From: Myxococcales bacterium
GTDB taxonomy: Bacteria > Myxococcota_A > Polyangia > Polyangiales > Polyangiaceae
Direction: 5' to 3'
Assembly: GCA_004193285.1 (NCBI GenBank)
Contig: SECP01000031.1
Location: 1 to 64,000, forward strand
Length of the DNA: 64,000 nucleotides
The notes below the pieces were generated by a model. The model did no database searches. It saw only the letters and a list, made by a program, of their open reading frames with translations, and had not been told where the DNA came from. Shown here one piece after another: positions 30,459 through 38,735 of the stretch. The stretch's first letter is position 1. Each line of letters starts with the position of its first letter. Position numbers and translations under genes: made by a program.

Positions 30459-31490
30459 CTACGGGCACGCTACCGGTTCGTCATCCAGTACGACGTCGTC
30501 GATCCACGCTTCGTGGGCGCCGGCGACGTCGTGCTGGTAGCTCTCCCAGCCTACGGAGATGTTCTTGAAGGTGGGCGCGTACCACTTACCGTCCACGCCC
30601 TTTTCGGTGCAGGTCTGGTCGGTCTTTTCGTTGCCGAGCACGTGCACCTCGCTCACCTCGCTCGCGCCGAGCCAAAACCGCATCTCGTTGCTGCTGCCGT
30701 CGAACAGGAAGCCGACACACTGCCATTTGCCGGTCGGGAAGCTCTGGTCCTTCGTTTGCCAACAGTCGGTCGGGCTCGGCTTCGTATCGCGGTAGTAGTT
30801 GGCCATCAGGTTGCCCATGCCGCCATAGTTGTAGGTCGCGGTCGTCCCTGTCTGCCCGTAGGGGCCGTCCCCGTGGGCGAAGGTCCAGTGCACGCTCTTG
30901 TCCGGGATGCGGTCGGTGTAGATCATGAAGCGGCCGTAGACCTTGTTGGCGGCGAGGGGCAGCAGCGGCGCGCCGTCTAGATTCAAGAACGCGCGCCGGT
31001 AGGTGCTGGTGGTGGTGGTCGCGCTGAGACTCAGCTTCACGGAGTACTTGCCGCTCACCGCTCGCGAGTCGTCCAACGTGACGGTGCCGTCGCTCTCTCG
31101 CAGCTTCCACGGGGCTCCGGGCTTACCCCCGGGCGTGGCGCCGTTTTCGAAGTCATCACACACGAGGCGCCCCGCGCAGCTCAGCGCAGCTGCGCCGGCA
31201 CTGCCCGCGCTGCCGGCGACACCGCCGCCGCCTTGTCCGCCGCCCGCGCCTCCCACGCCACCTTGTCCGCCGCTCGCGCCTGCGGTGGCTCCGCTCCCGC
31301 CCGAGCCGCCCGCGCCGCCACCGCCCAGGGCGGCGCTGCCGCTGGCGCCCGCGGTGCCGGCGCTGCTTGCGCTCCCGCCGCTCGGCGCCCCACCTACGCC
31401 ACTCGGAGTTGGCGACTCCGTACCGCAAGCGACGGCGCCCACGCACGCACCGCACACCACGACCCAACGCACCCGGGCGACGCTCGGCAT
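30459..31490 (-). CDS. Surface lipoprotein with Gly/Ala/Ser linker and jelly-roll-like domain
   Basis: This 343-residue protein has a lipoprotein signal (GAVAC, Cys22). A linker of almost only Gly, Ala and Ser runs from about 30 to 103, typical of myxobacterial surface lipoproteins. The C-terminal domain (about 104-343) opens with a Cys-flanked LVCDDFENG motif and continues with VSGKYSVKLSLS, NKVYGRFMIYTDRIP, NEMRFWLGASEV and EAWIDDVVLDDEPV. The D-DFE...YG...F...W.DD pattern fits concanavalin-like/Cip1-type or polysaccharide-lyase jelly rolls. Carbohydrate binding or cleavage is therefore plausible, but no catalytic residues can be assigned. It is convergent with the membrane-protein gene, and follows rsmI on the same strand after 30 bases. 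Confidence 0.7.
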   Translation of the reverse strand: MPSVARVRWVVVCGACVGAVACGTESPTPSGVGGAPSGGSASSAGTAGASGSAALGGGGAGGSGGSGATAGASGGQGGVGGAGGGQGGGGVAGSAGSAGAAALSCAGRLVCDDFENGATPGGKPGAPWKLRESDGTVTLDDSRAVSGKYSVKLSLSATTTTSTYRRAFLNLDGAPLLPLAANKVYGRFMIYTDRIPDKSVHWTFAHGDGPYGQTGTTATYNYGGMGNLMANYYRDTKPSPTDCWQTKDQSFPTGKWQCVGFLFDGSSNEMRFWLGASEVSEVHVLGNEKTDQTCTEKGVDGKWYAPTFKNISVGWESYQHDVAGAHEAWIDDVVLDDEPVACP

Positions 31491-31520
31491 GGCTTCAAGA
31501 TACCAAGCACCGCGCCGCGG

Positions 31521-32369
31521 TCACGGCCTGCTTGCGTTTTTAACCTCGAGCACCAGCGCGTACACTTCCCGACGTGAGCGCCCGCTCACTTCCGCGAGCA
31601 AGTCGGCGACCGCGCGCACGGAAGCGCCGCTCTCCACGAGCGGAAGAGCACGGCTGCGAATCTCCGCGTCGCTCGAGCCAGCGACGGGTAGCTCGGCAGC
31701 CTCCCCCAGCACCAGCACGATTTCTCCCAGCCACTCGCGCTCCACCCCGGCAAGCTCACGCAAGCTGCCGCGGAGCGCTTCTTCGTGCAGCTTGCTGAGC
31801 TCGCGGCACACCACCGCCGCGCGCTCCGGGCAGGCGGCGGCCAAATCCTGAAGCGTGTCTGCCATTCGATGAGGCGCCTCGAACAGCACGACCGGCAGCG
31901 TCTCCCGGGCGACGCGCTCCACTTGCTCTTTGCGACCGCTCCCTTGCCGCGGCAAAAAGCCCAAAAATAGGAAGGGCCCACCGACGAGCCCGGAGAGCGC
32001 GACCGCGGTCGTGACCGCGCTGGCGCCGGGCAGGGACGTGATGGGCACGCCGGCCGCGACCGCAGCGTTCACGAGCGCTCGCCCCGGATCGCTCACGCCC
32101 GGCGTGCCGGCGTCCGTCACGAAGGCCACGCTTTGCCCCTCCTTCAAGAGCCCAACGACGCGCGCGACCGCCCGCTCGGAGGCGTTCGCGTCCAGCGTCG
32201 TCAGCTCCTTTCCGGTGATGCCGAAGTGGGAGAGCAAGCCGCGTGTGCGGCGTGTGTCCTCGGCGGCGATGTGCGGAACGGCGCGCAGCGTGACGAGCGC
32301 GCGCTCGGTCATGTCGCCCAAATTGCCGATGGGCGTCGCCACGAGGTAGAGCGTGCCGGGCTCGGCCAC
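31521..32369 (-). CDS. rsmI: 16S rRNA 2'-O-ribose C1402 methyltransferase RsmI
   Basis: This 282-residue tetrapyrrole-methylase-fold enzyme uses S-adenosylmethionine to methylate the ribose of C1402 in the decoding centre of 16S rRNA. Family motifs are all present: GTLYLVATPIGNLGDMT at the N-terminus, EDTRRTRGLLSHFGI, VAFVTDAGTPGVSDPG, ITSLPGASAVTTAVALSGL, FLFLGFLPR and LFEAPHRMADTL. The length is normal for the family. The GTG start at 32369 lies two bases beyond the stop of the sigma-factor gene, so the two are co-transcribed. Confidence 0.95.
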   Translation of the reverse strand: MAEPGTLYLVATPIGNLGDMTERALVTLRAVPHIAAEDTRRTRGLLSHFGITGKELTTLDANASERAVARVVGLLKEGQSVAFVTDAGTPGVSDPGRALVNAAVAAGVPITSLPGASAVTTAVALSGLVGGPFLFLGFLPRQGSGRKEQVERVARETLPVVLFEAPHRMADTLQDLAAACPERAAVVCRELSKLHEEALRGSLRELAGVEREWLGEIVLVLGEAAELPVAGSSDAEIRSRALPLVESGASVRAVADLLAEVSGRSRREVYALVLEVKNASRP

Positions 32370-32371
32370 GG

Positions 32372-33571
32372 TCAGCTCAGCTCGACCGCGTCGCCCAGCG
32401 TCTGCTTCAAGTAGTCACGTAGCTTGCCGGTCAGGCGCGCTTCCAGTTGGCGCACGCGCTCGCGCGAGACGCCGAACTCGTCGCCCAGCTCTTGCAGAGT
32501 GAGGGGCTCGTCCGCGACGACGCGCTTGTCGAAGATGATGACGTCTTTGCCGGTCAGCTTCTCGCGGAACTCGCTCAGGCGCTCTTGCAGCATCTCGGAC
32601 AGCTCCGCGCCTTCGGCCAAGCCCTCGGGGGTGCTGCCGGGCGCGGGCATCAACTCCACCCGGGCCACGCTACGGCCGTCGCTCTCACCGACGCTCGCGT
32701 CGAGCGATGCGTCGGAGCGCGCCAAGCGCTTGTCCATCTCCGCGACCTCGGCTTCGGCCACGTTGAGTCGCTTGGCGATCTCCGCGTCCGTCGGCTCGAT
32801 GCCCATGGCGGTGAGCTTGGCCTTCTCTTTACTCAAGTTGAAGAACAGCTTGCGCTGGGCTTGGGTCGTACCGAGCTTCACCAGGCGCCAGTTGTTCAAG
32901 ATGAAGCGCAGCATGTACGCCCGGATCCACCACGCGGCGTAGCTCGAGAGCTTCACGCCGCGGTACGGGTCGTACTTCTTTACCGCCTGCATGAGCCCGA
33001 TGTTTCCCTCTTGAATGAGGTCCATCATGTTCTTGTAGGCGCGCCGGTACTCGTAGGCGATCTTGACGACCAGGCGAAGGTTTGCGGTGACCAGGCGCGC
33101 CGCCGCCGCCAAATCCTCCGGGTTCTTCTGGTACGTGACCGCGAGCTGGTGCTGCTCGTCCGCGCTGAGCAATGGGTGACGTTGCACCTCGCGCATGTAG
33201 GCGGAGAGCGGATCGAAGCGCCCCAGGCCGCCCTCGCTGGAGCGGGTGATGGCGGCGCTGTTCGGTTGCTCGTCGTCCTCCCCCTCGGCGGCCGTGCCTT
33301 CCGAGTCTTCCTCGCGAGCGCCCAAGAGGTCGTCGTCGCTTTCGCCCTCCGCGAGGTCCGCCGAGGCGTCCAGCACCTCCGGGTCGTAGGTGTCCTGACC
33401 CTCGGCGGGCTCGAGCGACTCGTCTCCGGCCTCTGCGCCCTCGGCCGCTTCGTCCTCGCTCTCCTCGCCCCCGTCACTCGAAGCGGCTGCCGAAGACTCG
33501 CTGGCCTTCGATTTCTTCATGGTGTTCGCGGCCTTGGCGGCCTTCGGCTTCGGGTCTTTGGGGGCTGTCAC
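32372..33571 (-). CDS. rpoH: Sigma-32/RpoH-type RNA polymerase sigma factor with acidic N-terminal extension
   Basis: This 399-residue sigma-70-family protein has region 1.2 at about 122-150 ([23 protein letters not shown]). Region 2 is at about 155-240 ([53 protein letters not shown]). It is followed by [20 protein letters not shown], the RpoH box that separates sigma-32 proteins from RpoD. Region 4 is at about 330-390 ([24 protein letters not shown]). The first 120 residues are an acidic Glu/Asp/Ala/Ser extension absent from E. coli RpoH. Related RpoH-like factors in Myxococcus act in development and stress, so the symbol is approximate. The start is GTG at 33571; an ATG 17 codons later is an alternative. 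Confidence 0.85.
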   Translation of the reverse strand: MTAPKDPKPKAAKAANTMKKSKASESSAAASSDGGEESEDEAAEGAEAGDESLEPAEGQDTYDPEVLDASADLAEGESDDDLLGAREEDSEGTAAEGEDDEQPNSAAITRSSEGGLGRFDPLSAYMREVQRHPLLSADEQHQLAVTYQKNPEDLAAAARLVTANLRLVVKIAYEYRRAYKNMMDLIQEGNIGLMQAVKKYDPYRGVKLSSYAAWWIRAYMLRFILNNWRLVKLGTTQAQRKLFFNLSKEKAKLTAMGIEPTDAEIAKRLNVAEAEVAEMDKRLARSDASLDASVGESDGRSVARVELMPAPGSTPEGLAEGAELSEMLQERLSEFREKLTGKDVIIFDKRVVADEPLTLQELGDEFGVSRERVRQLEARLTGKLRDYLKQTLGDAVELS

Positions 33572-33829
33572 GGGAAGGCTCGGGCAGGGCAGGCGGCTCG
33601 GACCCGCCGTTCAGAGAGGGATGGCGGAGCCTGGGCCTCAGGGGCGGAGGCGTCAAGCGACAGCCGATTTTGGCCGTGTGAGCCGCGCGGAGACGCTTCG
33701 GCCACTGACAATGAGCTGACGCGAGAGGTGCCGAGATACCCGCTACCCGCCTGCGAAATGCCTAGGAGCAAAGGCCCTATCGGCGCTTCCGCCGAAGCTC
33801 CAGATTCGGTATGTGACGGAGCCCTAACC
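33572..33829. promoter_or_regulatory. Divergent region between sigma factor and hybrid kinase genes
   Basis: These 258 bases lie between the divergent starts and must hold both promoters. ACGGAG at 33816-33821 is a fair Shine-Dalgarno site for the kinase ATG at 33830. An upstream in-frame ATG at 33758 would shorten the region. I see no clear operator or hairpin. Confidence 0.4.
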
Positions 33830-35056
33830 ATGCCGCGGAATCTCGATCCGGAGGCGTCCCTCGCGCAGGAGGTGGCGGCCGATAGCGACCCTCGCTCGTC
33901 GCGGCAGTGGTCGTCCGCGCAGCGCCTGGCGTCACTTGGGCGTCTAGCGGCTGGGGTCGCCCACGAGATCAACAACCCGCTCGCCTACGTGCTCGGCAGC
34001 GTGGAGCTACTGGAGCGAGCGCTCCAAGAAATTGGCGGGCTACATCTCGGCGCCGAGCGCACCGAGCAGATCATCGTGGGTGCTCAGGCATCGCTGCAAA
34101 ACGCGAAAGAGGGAGTGGAGCGCATTCGCACCATCGTCCGCGACCTCACCGCTTACTCGCGCGCGGCCCCGAGCTCGCGTCGCCCCGTCGATGTGGAAGC
34201 AGTGCTGGACGCGACCCTTCAGCTGGCTTGGAACGAGGTCCGGCACCGCGCACGCGTCATCAAAGCGTTTGTCGGTGCGCCCTTGCTCCTGGCGGACGAG
34301 GCGCGGCTCAGCCAAGTCTTCCTCAACCTGCTGCTCAACGCCGCGCAGGCCATCCCGGACGGCCGACAAGGCGTCATCCGCATTTCCACTGTCAGTGAAG
34401 GTGGAAAGGTGGCGGTTTCGGTGGAAGACGACGGCATTGGAATCACGCCCGAGGACTTGCCGTACGTTTTCGAACCGTTTTTTTCGACCCATGGGGCGTC
34501 AGCCGGCTCGGGGCTCAGCCTTGCCATCTGCAGGAATGTGGTGACGGATTTGGGCGGGACCATTACTGTAACGAGCGAGCCCGATGTAGGGAGCCGCTTC
34601 ACGGTGACCCTGCAGGCGGCCGCAGCCTCCTCGGCTTCGGACGTAGGGAATCGGGCCGGAAGCCGGGAACGTGTGACCAATCGCGCTCGCATCCTGATCA
34701 TCGACGACGAACCTCTGCTCGGGCAGACCCTCCGCTTCGCCTTTCAAGATCGTCACGACGTGGACGTCGCGGCCAGTGGGCGGGAGGCGCTGGAGCGGCT
34801 CACGACGGACGCTGACTACGACCTCGTGCTGTGCGACTTGATGATGCCGGACGTGAGCGGCGAGCACGTGTACCGCGCGGTGCGCGACCGCACACCGGGC
34901 CTGCTGCCCCGCTTCGTCTTCATGACCGGTGGCGCGTTCACCGAGCGCGCTCAGGAGTTCCTCGCCCACTTCGACGGGCGGCAGCTGGAGAAGCCCTTCA
35001 ACATCGACGAAGTCGAGTCGCTGCTCTCGGAAATCTCCGCCGCCGGCGCCGCGTAG
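33830..35056 (+). CDS. Cytoplasmic hybrid histidine kinase with C-terminal receiver
   Basis: This protein has 408 residues. It has no sensor or membrane segment before the dimerisation helix LASLGRLAAGVAHEINNPLAY, whose phospho-acceptor His is near residue 46. The HATPase domain is at about 130-265, with the N box FLNLLLNAAQA, G1 VEDDGIGI, F box YVFEPFFSTH and G2 GSGLSLAICR. A receiver follows at about 285-405 (ILIIDDEPLLGQTL, LVLCDLMMPDVSG with acceptor Asp near 336, and LEKPF). This layout suits a soluble kinase that takes its input from a partner and phosphorylates its own receiver or a separate regulator. No cognate regulator gene is adjacent. The ATG at 33758 is an alternative start adding 24 residues. 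The open frame upstream of that runs antisense to the sigma gene and is not coding. Confidence 0.88.
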   Translation: MPRNLDPEASLAQEVAADSDPRSSRQWSSAQRLASLGRLAAGVAHEINNPLAYVLGSVELLERALQEIGGLHLGAERTEQIIVGAQASLQNAKEGVERIRTIVRDLTAYSRAAPSSRRPVDVEAVLDATLQLAWNEVRHRARVIKAFVGAPLLLADEARLSQVFLNLLLNAAQAIPDGRQGVIRISTVSEGGKVAVSVEDDGIGITPEDLPYVFEPFFSTHGASAGSGLSLAICRNVVTDLGGTITVTSEPDVGSRFTVTLQAAAASSASDVGNRAGSRERVTNRARILIIDDEPLLGQTLRFAFQDRHDVDVAASGREALERLTTDADYDLVLCDLMMPDVSGEHVYRAVRDRTPGLLPRFVFMTGGAFTERAQEFLAHFDGRQLEKPFNIDEVESLLSEISAAGAA

Positions 35057-35094
35057 CCCGCCCCTCGTGAGGCGAGCTTGCGAGGGCGCAAGAT

Positions 35095-35151
35095 CTCGAG
35101 CTCTCCCGCGCGCCGCTGGGGGGTCGCGGCCGGTGCTTCGCGGAGCTCGAG
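35095..35151. terminator. Inverted repeat between convergent kinase and TerC genes
   Basis: CTCGAGCTC (35095-35103) and GAGCTCGAG (35143-35151) are perfect nine-base arms around a 39-base GC-rich loop. They fill the gap between two convergent stop codons. This could be a bidirectional terminator, but the loop is long and there is no T tract. Confidence 0.3.
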
Positions 35152-35152
35152 C

Positions 35153-36103
35153 TCAGGCGGGCGCGGTGGCGCGCGCCAAGCGCTTGTCCCGGCGCATGGA
35201 GAGGAGCACCGCTCCGGCGAGGGTCAGGCAGATGAAGCTGAGGGAGAGCCAGATCGGGATCTTGATCCAACCCATCAAGAGCATCTTCACGCCGACGAAG
35301 CCGAGCACGAGCGCCAGCGCGGGCTTGAGGTAGTGGAAGCGCTGCACGAAATCCGCGAGGACGAAGTACAGCGAACGCAGGCCGAGGATCGCGAACACGT
35401 TCGACGTGAACACGATGAACGGGTCGCTCGTCACCGCGAACACCGCGGGGATGGAGTCCACCGCGAAGATGAGGTCCGTCACCTCCACGAGGACGAGCAC
35501 CAAGAATAGCGGCGTGGCCAGGCGGCGCCCGTTTTGCACGGTGAAGAAGCGCTGACCGTCCAGAGTGGGGCTGGTGGGCACGACCCGGGCCAGGAATTTG
35601 TACACCTTGCCGTCCAGCGGGGACTCTTCCGGCGCCTCGCCCGGCTTCTCCCGCCACAGCTTGATCGCGGTGAACACCAAGAACGCGCCGAACAGGTACA
35701 TCAGCCAGTGGAAGCGCGCGAGCAGGACGCTACCGGCGGCGATGAACCCCGCGCGCATCACCAGCGCGCCGAGCACTCCCCAAAACAGCACCCGGTGCTG
35801 CGAAGTTTGGGGCACTTGAAACGCCGTGAAGAGCACGACGAACACGAACAGGTTGTCGACCGACAGCGCCTTCTCGATCACGTAGCCAGCCGCGAACTCG
35901 AGCGCCCGCTCCTGGCCGAACATGAAGTACACGAGCCCGCCGAACACCGCCGCCAGCGCGACCCACACGAGGCTCCAGGTGAGCGCCTCCTTGACCTTGA
36001 CCGCGTGCGCGTGGCGATGAAACACGCCGAGGTCCAGCGCCAGCATGGCCAAGACGAAGGCTACGAAAGCGATCCAGTGAAGGGGGCTGCCGACGGAATG
36101 CAC
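35153..36103 (-). CDS. TerC/Alx-family membrane protein
   Basis: This is a 316-residue integral membrane protein with about nine hydrophobic segments. It carries the acidic intramembrane motifs of the TerC family: KALSVDNLFVFVVLF (about 90-105) and EVTDLIFAVDSIPAVFAVT (about 215-235). TerC/Alx proteins are linked to tellurite resistance, alkaline stress and manganese export. Metal ion export at the inner membrane is the likely role here. The central YLFGAFLVFTAIKLW and the cytoplasmic loop with KVYKFLARVVPTSP are typical. It is divergent from a LysR regulator, and the shared 164-base intergenic region holds a LysR-type dyad. I looked for a yybP-ykoY (manganese) riboswitch in the short leader and did not see one. 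Confidence 0.92.
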   Translation of the reverse strand: MHSVGSPLHWIAFVAFVLAMLALDLGVFHRHAHAVKVKEALTWSLVWVALAAVFGGLVYFMFGQERALEFAAGYVIEKALSVDNLFVFVVLFTAFQVPQTSQHRVLFWGVLGALVMRAGFIAAGSVLLARFHWLMYLFGAFLVFTAIKLWREKPGEAPEESPLDGKVYKFLARVVPTSPTLDGQRFFTVQNGRRLATPLFLVLVLVEVTDLIFAVDSIPAVFAVTSDPFIVFTSNVFAILGLRSLYFVLADFVQRFHYLKPALALVLGFVGVKMLLMGWIKIPIWLSLSFICLTLAGAVLLSMRRDKRLARATAPA

Positions 36104-36175
36104 TCGTGATCCTCGCTGAGAGAGGGAGTTTGCGCGTCGGCGTCACATCGCTCCAATAGATACGTAATATGCGCC

Positions 36176-36194
36176 GCATTGGCTAAACCGATGC
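36176..36194. promoter_or_regulatory. LysR-type operator dyad between terC and the LysR gene
   Basis: GCATTGG-ctaaa-CCGATGC is a 7-5-7 inverted repeat with one mismatch. It contains the T-N11-A core expected of LysR-family boxes. It lies 73 bases before the terC start and 74 bases before the LysR start, where a LysR protein usually binds to control itself and the divergent gene. A looser pair, GATACG (36159-36164) and CGTATC (36207-36212), flanks it. Confidence 0.55.
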
Positions 36195-36267
36195 AAAAGC
36201 CTGTGTCGTATCGGCCCAGCCTAAGCCGCCTTGACGCCCCGGCGCGGCCGGACCCATCCTTTCTGCC

Positions 36268-37161
36268 GTGGAATGGCTGAATTATCATCATCTTCTCTAC
36301 TTCTGGACCGCGGCGCGCGAAGGCGGCGTCACGCGCGCGGCCAAGAAGCTGCGACTGGCTCAGCCTACCGTCAGTGAGCAAATCAAGCGGTTGGAGGAGC
36401 TGCTCGGACATCCGCTCTTCGAGCGCAAAGGGCGCTCGCTGGTGCTGACGGATTTCGGACGCACCATCTTCGGCTACGCGGACGAGATCTTCTCCCTGGG
36501 CCGCGAGCTGATGGACGCGGCAAAGACTCAAGGCGCCGGTCGCCCACGGCGGCTGGTGGTCGGCGTCGCGGACGTGCTCCCCAAGCTCATCGTGTACCGG
36601 CTGCTGGAGCCGGCGCTGCGCTTGGGAATCGAGCTCGTCTGCCGTGAAGACTACATCGACCAGCTGCTGGCCGGCTTGTCCATCCACGAAATCGATCTGG
36701 TGCTGAGCGACTCCCCGGTGGGAGCGAACGTCGGCGTGCGCGCCTTCAATCACTTGCTGGGGGAGAGCTCGATCAGCTTCTTCGCGGTCAAGAGCGAGGT
36801 GCCGCGGCTGAAGCGCACGTTCCCGGCCTCTCTCAACGGGGAGCGATTCTTGTATCCGGAGGAGCAGACGGTCCTCCGCCGTTCCCTCGACCAGTACTTC
36901 GAAGACAGCGGCGTGCACCCGCTGTTCGCCGCCGAGTTCGCGGACAGCGCCCTGGCGATGTCCTTCGGTCAGGCGGGGGCCGGTATCTTCGCGGGACCGA
37001 CCGTGATCGAGCGCGAGATCAAGAAGCAATATGGCGTTGCCGTGATCGGCCGCGCCAAGCAGGTGCGTGAGCGGTACTACGCGATCAGCGGGGAGCGCCG
37101 ATTGGCGCACCCCGGCGTGCTCGCCATCTCCCAGGCGGCCCGGCGCCTGCTCAGCGCTTGA
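36268..37161 (+). CDS. LysR-family regulator, NhaR-like
   Basis: This 297-residue LysR-type protein has an N-terminal winged helix (about 6-65: NYHHLLYFWTAAREGGVTRAAKKLRLAQPTVSEQIKRLE) and a typical periplasmic-binding-like effector domain (about 95-290). The opening MEWLNYHHLLYFW and the phrases LIVYRLLEP, ELVCREDYIDQLLAGLSIHEIDLVLSDSP and GAGIFAGPTVIE closely follow NhaR, the regulator of sodium/proton antiporter genes. Here the neighbour is terC, not nhaA. Control of a metal or ion exporter is the likely role, inferred from divergence and the central dyad. The start is GTG. The stop overlaps the convergent lipoprotein gene by 11 bases. Confidence 0.9.
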   Translation: MEWLNYHHLLYFWTAAREGGVTRAAKKLRLAQPTVSEQIKRLEELLGHPLFERKGRSLVLTDFGRTIFGYADEIFSLGRELMDAAKTQGAGRPRRLVVGVADVLPKLIVYRLLEPALRLGIELVCREDYIDQLLAGLSIHEIDLVLSDSPVGANVGVRAFNHLLGESSISFFAVKSEVPRLKRTFPASLNGERFLYPEEQTVLRRSLDQYFEDSGVHPLFAAEFADSALAMSFGQAGAGIFAGPTVIEREIKKQYGVAVIGRAKQVRERYYAISGERRLAHPGVLAISQAARRLLSA

Positions 37162-37897
37162 GAGCGACCTTGTGGCCCGGCGTGGGGATCTCGCCGAGGA
37201 GCACCGTCGTATCGAACTTCGCGTGCTCCAGCTTGCGGCTGGAGGCTCCTAGGTCGAACGCCAGACCCCACTCCGCTCCCTCCGCTACCTGCACGAAGAA
37301 GGTGGTGGACTCTTTGCACCCTTTGGCGAAGCGCTCGATGGTGTCGCCCGTCATCGACAGGTCCGGTCCGGCCATGCCCTTGCTCCGCTTGCTGGCGGTT
37401 CCGCCGGAGAGCTTCCACACCGCGGTGCCATAGTCGCTCGTTACCATCCCGACCACACTGCAAGGGGGCGCTTGCACCTTGGCCTCCGGAACGAAGCGCT
37501 GGTCCGCGCTGAAATCCTTCCGCGTCTCGGTCCGGATCGTGATCGAGCTAGGGTTGGTCTTCCCTAGCTCGTCCAGAAACGTGACCACCCACGGCACCTT
37601 CGTCTGCCGGTCCACGATGAGGGTCACGTCCTTGCCTTCCAGCCACTTCTTCTGGTCGGCGAGCAGCTCGGTGAGCTTCGCTTTACCTTCCGGATGAATG
37701 AGGAGGGCGCGCTCCGTGCCGACCTTGGGGCTGATCGTGTCTATCTCCAGAACCGGGGGCGCGTCCGCCTTGGGCGCGGCGGCGACGGGCGCGTCTTCCA
37801 CCGCCGCCTCCTTTGTCGGCGGCTCTTTCTTCGGCGGCTCCTCGCAGCCCAAGATTGCCCAGCAGAGCCCGACGAGCGCTACTTCAAGTTGTCGCAC
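37151..37897 (-). CDS. Lipoprotein with ExbD/TolR-like periplasmic fold
   Basis: This 248-residue protein has a lipoprotein signal (WAILGC, Cys18) and a Lys/Glu/Pro-rich linker. The segment at about 60-120 (KLTELLADQKKWLEGKDVTLIVDRQTKVPW VVTFLDELGK...ITIRTET) matches the beta-alpha pattern of ExbD/TolR periplasmic domains. Those domains transmit energy from the inner membrane, but they have an N-terminal membrane anchor, not a lipid. The C-terminal half is not recognised and carries two cysteines. It overlaps the start of its upstream neighbour's last codons by 19 bases, so the two lipoproteins are translated from one message. Function is unknown. Confidence 0.6.
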   Translation of the reverse strand: MRQLEVALVGLCWAILGCEEPPKKEPPTKEAAVEDAPVAAAPKADAPPVLEIDTISPKVGTERALLIHPEGKAKLTELLADQKKWLEGKDVTLIVDRQTKVPWVVTFLDELGKTNPSSITIRTETRKDFSADQRFVPEAKVQAPPCSVVGMVTSDYGTAVWKLSGGTASKRSKGMAGPDLSMTGDTIERFAKGCKESTTFFVQVAEGAEWGLAFDLGASSRKLEHAKFDTTVLLGEIPTPGHKVALKR

Positions 37898-38664
37898 AGC
37901 GGCTCATTTCGCGAGAGGCGGATGGTGCTCACGCACACACTCTCGGTCTCGGTCTCGGGCAAGCAGATGCCAGACGCGCAGTCGCTGTCCGCCGTGCACG
38001 CTTCGCCGGTGCCGGAGCGCTCGATGCAGTGGCTGACCTCCGCGTCTTCCGCGTCGGGAACGCAGTGGTCGGTGGGCGCGCACTCGTAGTCGCCCTCGCA
38101 GGGCCGGGTCGTCTTGTAGCTGACGCAGTTGTCGTTGCAGTAGTAGCCTTCTTCGCAGACCTGCTTCACGCCCGTGCAGTCGTCAGCGCGCTCCACGACC
38201 TCGGGCTGCGCGCAAACGCCCGTGTCTGCGCTCTGCTTCTTGACGCACATGAAGCCATCCGCGGTGTTGCAGTCGCTGTTCTTGCTGCAATCGTCGCCGT
38301 CGTCGGCGGTGCCGCTGGAGAGCATGTCGCACGGGGCGTCGAGGTGGAGCACGACGCCTAGCTCGTCCGCGCTCAAATCGCCGTCTTCGTACGCGGCCGC
38401 TACTGCGCCGAGACAGCTCTCCGCGTGAACGCTGGAGTAGCTGCGGGGCACCAGGTCCAAGCACACGTCTTTTTGGGTCGCTTGGCACGCGCTCACCTTG
38501 GCCGTGCAGTAGTCGACGACCTTCGCCGTGCAGGCGGCTTCGGCCCACGCCTGGCAGAAGCCGTCGCGCGAGGCGAGCGGGTTCGGCGGCTCCTCCGGGT
38601 CGCTGCTACAGGCCAGGGGCAGGGTGAGGACGAGCGCGAACAAGGCGAAAAGCGGCTTCTTCAT
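37879..38664 (-). CDS. Cysteine-rich secreted lipoprotein
   Basis: This 261-residue protein has a lipoprotein signal (LPLAC, Cys19) and about two dozen further cysteines. The pattern (DDCSKNSDCNTADGFMCV, ADDCTGVKQVCEEGYYCNDNCV, RPCEGDYECAPTDHCV, GEACTADSDCASGICLP) is the Dickkopf/EGF-like C-x-S-D-C...C repeat. It is common in myxobacterial surface lipoproteins and often seen with protein-protein interaction roles. No enzyme motif is present. It lies first in a two-gene minus-strand unit with the ExbD-like lipoprotein. Confidence 0.75.
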   Translation of the reverse strand: MKKPLFALFALVLTLPLACSSDPEEPPNPLASRDGFCQAWAEAACTAKVVDYCTAKVSACQATQKDVCLDLVPRSYSSVHAESCLGAVAAAYEDGDLSADELGVVLHLDAPCDMLSSGTADDGDDCSKNSDCNTADGFMCVKKQSADTGVCAQPEVVERADDCTGVKQVCEEGYYCNDNCVSYKTTRPCEGDYECAPTDHCVPDAEDAEVSHCIERSGTGEACTADSDCASGICLPETETESVCVSTIRLSRNEPLCDNLK

Positions 38665-38735
38665 ACGGGGGGCCGACGATACAACGGCAGAACCGTTTTG
38701 GTCACTTTTGGGGCGCCACGCGGTACGCTCCGCCA

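Noticed and set aside
32447-33829. 460-residue upstream extension of the hybrid kinase frame
   Set aside because: It runs antisense to the well-supported rpoH gene and has no domain. The kinase has good ATG starts at 33758 and 33830.
36104-36267. yybP-ykoY manganese riboswitch upstream of terC
   Set aside because: The terC leader is short and none of the conserved yybP-ykoY loops was recognised; the LysR dyad is the only clear element.
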